A DNA stretch of 64,000 bases, from positions 21,266,001-21,330,000 of the forward strand of contig OZ234494.1 in the NCBI GenBank assembly GCA_965153455.1. Reading direction: 5' to 3'. The DNA comes from Sphagnum compactum (Eukaryota > Bryophyta > Sphagnopsida > Sphagnales). How positions within the stretch are numbered: the stretch's first letter is position 1; the number at the start of each line of letters is the position of its first letter. Below the pieces are notes generated by a model. The model had not been told where the DNA came from, made no database searches, and saw only the letters and a program-made list of their open reading frames with translations. Both the position numbers and the translations under genes were made by a program. This document shows positions 58,051 through 64,000 of the stretch, piece after piece.

Positions 58051-59090
58051 CACACATTGGTGCATATGGATGCACATGAATGAACATGGGTCACATGTAA
58101 ATTGGAAGTGTTCAAAAATTATAAGTAGAAATAAAATTCTAAGTACTTTTAATTTACTCAACACCAATTTTGGGTACCTTTTTTATATAACCTTGTTTTA
58201 TTTTATTTTTTTTTGTAATAAAATTTTGTTGGATCCTTATTTCACACGTCACATTCTTGTTCTTATTTCTTTTGTTTCATGATTTAGATTTAGAACTAGG
58301 CTTGCCTTGTTCTTATTTTGGTTAGAAAATCTTGTAGTTTTGATTGTTTTCGTGCCCATAACAAATATTAATAACTATTCATTAAAAAAATTAAATTTTA
58401 TAAAAAGTTTATTTGATAATAAATTTTAATACTTGACGTTATTTGGTATTCGATTTTAATATTTGATATTGATTTTGAATAAAAAATTATTCATTAAAAA
58501 AAACCAACAATTGGGAATGAAATTGAAAATTGAAGGTGAAATTAAGGTCCAAGCTGAAGACCGCCTTAATGATAATTCTAATGTTGCAAAAAAAAAAAAA
58601 AAACAAATTACAAAAAAACAACAAAATTTGTTAGTGACAAATGATAGCACCTTACATTATGAAATATTGTTAACTCACAAGTATGACATTATAGTTGTCT
58701 TTGAAGAGAGATTATGCCCATCACCCTAAGCTTCCAAGTGTCAATTACACTCTTATTATATGCATGTGAGGGGCACATTGAACCTTGTGAGGCCAAGCAA
58801 GTAACTTAGGCCAATATATTTTCTCTCCAAAATGGTGCCAAAATGAGGTTTAACCTCAATTTGCCACTTTTTGGTCTTGGATCCTCATCTAAAGGCCACG
58901 AGTCCAATTTTATGGCTTTTAGCCAATAGGATTGCTCTATTTCATTGGACCGTGGACATTAGACCCTCATTTAAAGTGGCCCTTAGTCCTACATAGTTCC
59001 TAAAGCGATGGCGGAATCTCTTCCAAGTGCCAATTATGTCAAATAATGGCCATTGGTCAGACCAAGCTCCGGGCCACAACCCAAAAAAAA
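58051..59090. other. AT-rich intergenic DNA
   Basis: No gene recognised. The frame at 58463-58729 includes a poly-Lys run from poly-A and lacks any domain. A more complex segment at 58730-59080 has mixed composition suggestive of old transposon sequence, without visible termini. Confidence 0.5.
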
Positions 59091-59490
59091 AGAAAAAAAG
59101 AAAAGAGATAGTGTATTAGGGGAAAGAAAGACAAAGAAAAAGAAAAAAAGATCGCGTATTAGGGAAAAGAAAGACAAAAAAAAAACAAAAAAGATTGCGT
59201 ATTAGGGAAAAGAAAGACAAAGAAAAACAAAAAAGATCGCGTATTAGGGTAAAGAAAGACAAAGAAAATGAAAAAAGATCGCGTATTAGGGGAAAGAAAG
59301 ACAAAGAAAAGGAAAAAAAGATCGCGTATTAGGGAAAAGAAAGACAAAGAAAAGGAAAAAAAGATCGCGTATTAGGGAAAAGAAAGACAAAGAAAAGGTA
59401 AAAAATTTTGCGTATTAGGGAAAAGAAAGACAAAGAAAAGGAAAAAAGATCGCGTATTAAGGAAAAGAAAGACAAAGAAAAAATAAATAA
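59091..59490 (+). repeat. 42-43-bp purine-rich minisatellite, nine copies
   Basis: GCGTATTAGGG (first copy GTGTATTAGGG) recurs at about 59111, 59154, 59197, 59239, 59281, 59324, 59367, 59410 and 59452, each followed by AAAAGAAAGACAAAGAAAAG-type purines. The array ends at the edge of the GC-rich promoter region of the reticulon gene. Confidence 0.94.
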
Positions 59491-59904
59491 GGACTGTTTT
59501 CAAGACCTCGATATTAGCGCCCAACGACATCCCCTATTGATTGACACGTCCCTCTCCACGTCCAAACGGTACCGCACGTCAGTCGCCGGCCGTTCCGCAT
59601 CCGAGATACCCGCCCGACCCCCCCGCCCGGGGCCGGGTCCCACCCTCTCACAACTACCCAACTCAGTTCCCAGGACGTCCCCACAAGAACAAGAAGTTCT
59701 CAATACACGTTCTCACGTTCACAAGAATATCCCTAGTTCATTAGAACTAGCTGATTGCCGCGCTCTCACGTTCAAATCCCGTTCGAACCAAAAAAGGGCG
59801 GCGCCGGGGGGGGTTGGGGAGCGTTTGCTGCCTCTTGTGTGGTGTGCTTGGGTAGCGCGAGAGCGTCTATTTGTGTGCGCAACGGGAAAGAGCTCTCTAG
59901 CGCG

Positions 59905-60084
59905 ATGGTAGCCTGTTTTTCCGGCTTTGATTCTTCTTTCGATTCTTCGGGAATGCGCCTTGATTTGAGCTGCGCAATTGCTGCAATGCTCAGTTACCAC
60001 GATGGTTTCCACGATGATGATCACGAGCACGATGCTGCGGTGCAGCACTCGCTGGCGCTGCTGTTTTCTATTAAATGCGCCTAG
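59905..60084 (+). CDS. possible 59-residue upstream ORF in the reticulon leader region
   Basis: An ATG at 59905 opens 59 codons ending TAG at 60082-60084, about 440 bp before the reticulon ATG, in a GC-rich stretch unlike the AT-rich surroundings. The peptide has SGFDSSFDSSGMRLDLSCAI followed by a His/Asp-rich run (HDGFHDDDHEHDAAVQH). No family is recognised. It could be a translated upstream ORF, part of an unannotated first exon, or chance. Expression is unknown. Confidence 0.25.
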   Translation: MVACFSGFDSSFDSSGMRLDLSCAIAAMLSYHDGFHDDDHEHDAAVQHSLALLFSIKCA

Positions 60085-60204
60085 TGCTCGTGCCTGCTGC
60101 TGCTGTCTTCACAATTTGCCACCATAAGGTAATGTTATAGTTGTTGCTGCTGCTTCGGTTCTGTATAGCTTTGCTGCAAGGGGGGCGATGTAGAGGACTA
60201 GACA

Positions 60205-60490
60205 AACAGGAGAATTAGCGAGAGACGTAAGAAGAAGAAAGAAGAACAAGGTGAGGTTTGGATGTTTCCGAGTTTTTAGGGTTTGGTTTGGGTATTTGAA
60301 CAAGGGGGGCAGAGTTTTGTGATTCTTGTGGAGGGGGGTAGGGGGGAGGTGGAGAAACACGAGAATTGGTGAGAGAAAGAAGAAGAGGGTGAGGTTTGGA
60401 TGTGTCGAGTCTTTAGGGTTTAGTTTGGGTATGTGAATAAGGGGAAGAGTTTTGTGATTCTTGTGGAGTGAGGTGGGGGGAGGTGGAGGA
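60205..60490 (+). repeat. ~145-bp tandem duplication upstream of the reticulon gene
   Basis: Copy 1 (about 60205-60349) and copy 2 (about 60350-60490) share GAGAATTRGYGAGAGA, GGTGAGGTTTGGATG, TTTAGGGTTTRGTTTGGGTAT, and GAGTTTTGTGATTCTTGTGG. Each copy carries one TTTAGGGTTT telo-box. The second copy ends about 40 nt before the start codon, so this is probably the 5' untranslated region or core promoter. Confidence 0.85.
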
Positions 60491-60527
60491 GGGGTTGGAG
60501 AACGAAAGGAGGAGTGTTGTGGTGGGA

Positions 60528-63500
60528 ATGGGGGACAATGGTAAGGTGGTGTCATTGGTGGGGAAGATTGAGCGAGAGGAATTGTTAGGGTTTAGTGCCG
60601 TTCATGATGTATCTATGATGGAGATCACTAATATCAGCGGGGCAGGTAACAAGGGACCACGGGGAGCATTGTCACGGAGCTTGGGGTTTATGTCGCCAAG
60701 GAAAGTTCCTGCTGCAACTGCAGCTGCTATGGCTGATGATCCTGTGCCATTGTACAAAAGTGCTCGAGGGTTACAAGGGAATATGGTGAGCCTGATGAAT
60801 GGGGTGGATGTGGAGATGAATGATGTGGGGGGCTACAGGGAGGTGGTGCCTGTCTTGCGATCAAAATCTTGTAGCAAGAGCAGGAGCCATAGAGAATTGA
60901 GAGAAGAGCTGTTGGGCATAAGCAGGCCATCTGTTGGCAACAGGGAGCTGCGCAGCAACAGTGTAGTGAGACGGTCACCTCGAACAAAATTAAATGAGGC
61001 AGGGAGTGTCCCTGGGCAGGGAGTAAGAATCATTCGTCAACCTGCAAAGAGTCCCATGATGGAGGTGTTACACTCAGCAGATGAAAGTCTCTCACATATT
61101 GAAGAGGTTTCCGGTAAAATGGCACAAAGCCCTTTGAGGTCCAGAGTTGAAGCTATGGAGTCAATGAGTAAAAGTTTGAGGCCCAGTGAAAGAACCTATC
61201 ATAGAAAGCTGAGAAGTCCTCATGCATCCATAGAAGGCACAGCTGAGCTATACAATGGAGAAGAGATTTCTGTAGTGGTGCAGCGAAAGGGTTGGCCTCG
61301 CCAGCACAAGCGCAAGTTGTCTGAGTCCAATCCCATTCTACCTCCACTTCAGCCCATTGAACCAGGCTCAAGATCAGCCCGAGGTGATTCATAATATGAG
61401 TACTGATGGTTGTTTTGTGCCAGATACAAGTCTTTAAGCTTTGAGTTCTATGAGTGCTTGGTAGGTTGCAGTGGTGGCAGTTTTGAAGGCATGACTGGAA
61501 TACAGGGCCATGTGGTACATCAAACTTACAGCAGCCATGGTTCTTTGCATTTACATGCTTTGTGTGAGATACATTTCCAGAATGGAAGACAAAGTACTGG
61601 CCTATCAGAGAAGCCATATTTGATCATAGAAAGCTGCAAACTGAAGCTCTATATGCATGGGTGGCAGTGTTGAACCTTAAGGTATAAGGCATGTGGGAGG
61701 GTGGTCACCATGCTTGCTGGAGATTCAAGTTCAGGGACTTGAGTGTTTTCTGAAAGTATGTTGAATTGGATGACAGGAGAAAGCACATCAGAGGGTGGCT
61801 TGTGGCTCCATGCTATTGGTAAGCATCTCCTTGTATCTTCACATCTTCATTTCTGTTCAGCCCTTGTCAGACAAAGGCCATAGATGAAGGTGTACTGCTG
61901 CCTTTCTACTTGAATTCTCTCTTGATGGAGCCCAATGGTGTTTTGTGCAGAGGATCTGATTATGTGGAAAGATGTCCCACGCTCCTCACTCTTGTTTGGA
62001 GCAAGTTGTTTCTTCATCCTTTCAGCCTCTTTTGTGAAAGATATGAGCTGCAGGTGGGTAAAGAAATCAATAGCTGCAGGCCTTGTGATGCCTGGATGAT
62101 GTGAAGGTTTAGTCTGAATTTCTGAGAGGACAGGTGTTCATTACCAGTGGTTGGCCATGTCATGCTTATGCAGCGTTCCTTTTGACATGGACAGAGGCAA
62201 GAGAGCAAAGTTGCCTGTCAAATGACATTGTGTTAAGAGAACACTTTCATACTCTATTAGCTGTGGAAGCAGGAAGAGTCAAGCCCAGTATTGCACTAAC
62301 TATATTAGAGGAATACCTTGGTAAATGGATGCAGGGTGCTCACATTAACTGCATACGTAGGTATGATCCGCTTAGCAGCTGTCTTCTTCCATCGTACTTT
62401 TTGGTCCAGGTATGATGCATCTCCAGAACTTACCATCTCTTTATTTTGGTTCTCTTCAGCAGAAACATGCACCTTCTCCTACAAATATGCTTTTAAGAAA
62501 GGATATAAGGGCAACTAATTGACTTGTTGATCATCAACCAGTAATGAATTCCAGAAATCCAGATTCAGAGAGATATGTTTCATTGAGCTTCGACAGAATG
62601 GAATATGTGAATTTTAGTCTCACATCTTGTGGTAGTCTGCACACTGGACTTACAAGTATAACTCTGTTGCAGTTCATCAAGGCAATCTGCAAAATTGCAG
62701 CAACAAGTTACAGAAGAAGATATTTTGCGATACATTCGTGTTGTCTTGCCTGTGATAAACCTGGCCTTCAACAAATCCGGAGAGTTGTTTTCAGGTGATC
62801 CTGCTACTACTTTAAAGGTCAGTTGTTCTCAGAGTTGCCTTATCCAAATGTTGGATGGAAAGTAGTGAAACCTATCTATGTCTCCATCCATGTCTCCATA
62901 CCATTGTGGTGAAACTTTTGCTTCATCTACATAGAATGGCTTAACATTCTTGTGATGCTGTTATATTCATTGATGTGTGGTGTGGGTTATGTTGCAGGTG
63001 GCAGCAGTTCTGTGGTTAGTTGCAAGAATGGGCTACGCAATTTCTCTTTGGAGTTTCTTGCGCTTTGGTGTGTTCTGTATCCCTGTGAATCTTGCTCTGC
63101 AATTCATGCTATCATTCATTCCCATGTGTATATTGTATAATAGCTTAAATGGGTAATGTCAAGTTTGTGGTGCCAAGGATCTCCAATTCAAACACTAGCA
63201 TTCCCCAAAATTGACTGTCAACCCTCTACTTGTGGCTTTCATGATATCAATCTCTAATTGCAGTTATGGCATATGATCACAAGTGCTGGTGTTCCAAAAG
63301 ATCAAAATGAGTGAGTGAGTACCTTAATAGGGTCTTTGTCTAGGTTTGCTGCTTCATGCCATTCCATAGAAAGATGCCTTTTTTTGATGGAGGTGTAGTG
63401 TGCAGGGTTCCTTGCACTCTTCATTGTTCCAAAGTTCTATGTCCTGTACTCAAATCAGCTTTTTGACCATGGTAAGTATTCTTCCCGAGGTTTGAGTATT

Positions 63501-64000
63501 CCTCACTTCCAATGCAAAAGCTTTAGTTACAGGTTGCTTGGTGTACAGTGTATACCCTTGGAAAAGATGTGCTGAAAGTGTCTGGGATTCTCATTTGGGC
63601 AACAATTGTTTGAAGCAGGAAGGGCACTGCTCCTTCGAGCATGGATGCTGTGGACTTCATGCTCCCACAAGAAAGCTGTACTTGCTGGGACCTGTCTCAT
63701 GGCCTGGAATCTGTCCTCTGTATCTGCTTGGCTATTTGGTGGTAAGCTTGAGGCGCAACCTTGATTTCTTGGAATGATTCCATGTGCAGTACTGTGATTG
63801 AGTTGTGCAAATGTCAATCTTATTATCTCATAAGGTTTTCATTATCTCCCTGTCAGAAGAAAGAACTTGTCTCTCAACCTAGTGGTGTTCTCATTCTTGA
63901 ATGTCAATTGAATTTCTTACATAAATTGTTGGATTTGGATGTGGAGCAGCATTTTTTATGATCGTTGCACTCAGGCTATACCAGCAGACGCACAATCCAA
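60528..64000 (+). CDS. reticulon-like protein B (RTNLB21-type, long N-terminus), cut at window edge
   Basis: Exons: 60528-61383, 61951-62053, 62335-62409, 62673-62817, 62998-63067, 63406-63471, 63619-63741, 63950 to beyond 64000. The ATG at 60528 is the first in frame. Residues 1-285 are a Ser/Arg-rich, apparently disordered region (SRSLGFMSPRKVP, RSKSCSKSRSHREL, RRSPRTKL). The reticulon domain starts at EDLIMWKDVPRSSLLFGASC, continues with YVGMIRLAAVFFHR, VTEEDILRYIRVVLPVINLA and GDPATTLK-VAAVLW, and ends in LWTSCSHKKAVLAG and FFMIVALRLYQQ. The two hydrophobic hairpins should shape tubular endoplasmic reticulum. Long N-terminal extensions mark the RTNLB17-23 branch of plants. Acceptor choice for the exon at 63619 (3 nt uncertain) is the weakest point. 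Confidence 0.92.

Noticed and set aside
59727-59785. tRNA-like stretch ending in GTTCAAATCCCGTTCGAACCA
   Set aside because: It has a B-box-like GTTCAAATC and a Gly-tRNA-like GCC, but the T-stem and acceptor stem do not pair, so no cloverleaf forms.

Overview
This is plant nuclear DNA. The evidence is split genes with GT-AG introns, plant-type families (an XS/XH protein of RNA-directed DNA methylation, a reticulon-like B protein, plant-style PARP1), TTTAGGG/CCCTAAA telomere-type motifs, very AT-rich intergenic DNA full of mini- and microsatellites, and transposon decay of a kind expected from CHG cytosine methylation. The short introns, the gene-poor landscape and the style of the degenerate kinase suggest a seed-free plant, perhaps a moss, but that is a low-confidence guess.

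Layout. 1-13690 is gene-free AT-rich DNA with several tandem repeat families, including a 46-bp satellite that carries telomere-type dimers. 13692-14612 (-) is a single-exon ABT1/ESF2-type ribosome-biogenesis factor. It is divergent from TELO2 (15142-22524, +, 16 exons, 1162 aa). The ~530 bp between their start codons hold a tandemly duplicated segment with telo-box motifs. TELO2 is convergent with a complete PARP1 (24628-32197, -, 22 exons, 1053 aa). 32.5-41.2 kb is intergenic. It includes a decayed pogo/Tc1-mariner-type DNA transposon nested in an older repeat, and a second copy of that older repeat. A factor-of-DNA-methylation (FDM/IDN2) gene follows (42111-47526, +, 8 exons, 662 aa). A broken protein-kinase gene with an inverted exon fragment and a coiled-coil remnant lies at 51.2-52.9 kb. 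After 6 kb of AT-rich DNA, a GC-rich promoter region leads into a reticulon-like gene (from 60528, +) that runs off the right edge.

Splice models for TELO2, PARP1 and FDM were joined by eye. In each the reading frame closes across all exons and conserved residues fall at the expected spacing, so these models are firm apart from the least conserved ends.

Functionally, TELO2 (PIKK stability), PARP1 (DNA-break signalling) and FDM (RdDM) all serve genome maintenance, but they share no operon-like arrangement and their proximity may be chance. I found no new multi-gene system. The most interesting points are two U12-type introns in TELO2, an inverted kinase-exon duplication that could be a proto-MIRNA locus, a promoter array of ~40-bp units each with a palindrome, and pseudogene decay made only of CAG-to-TAG-type stops.
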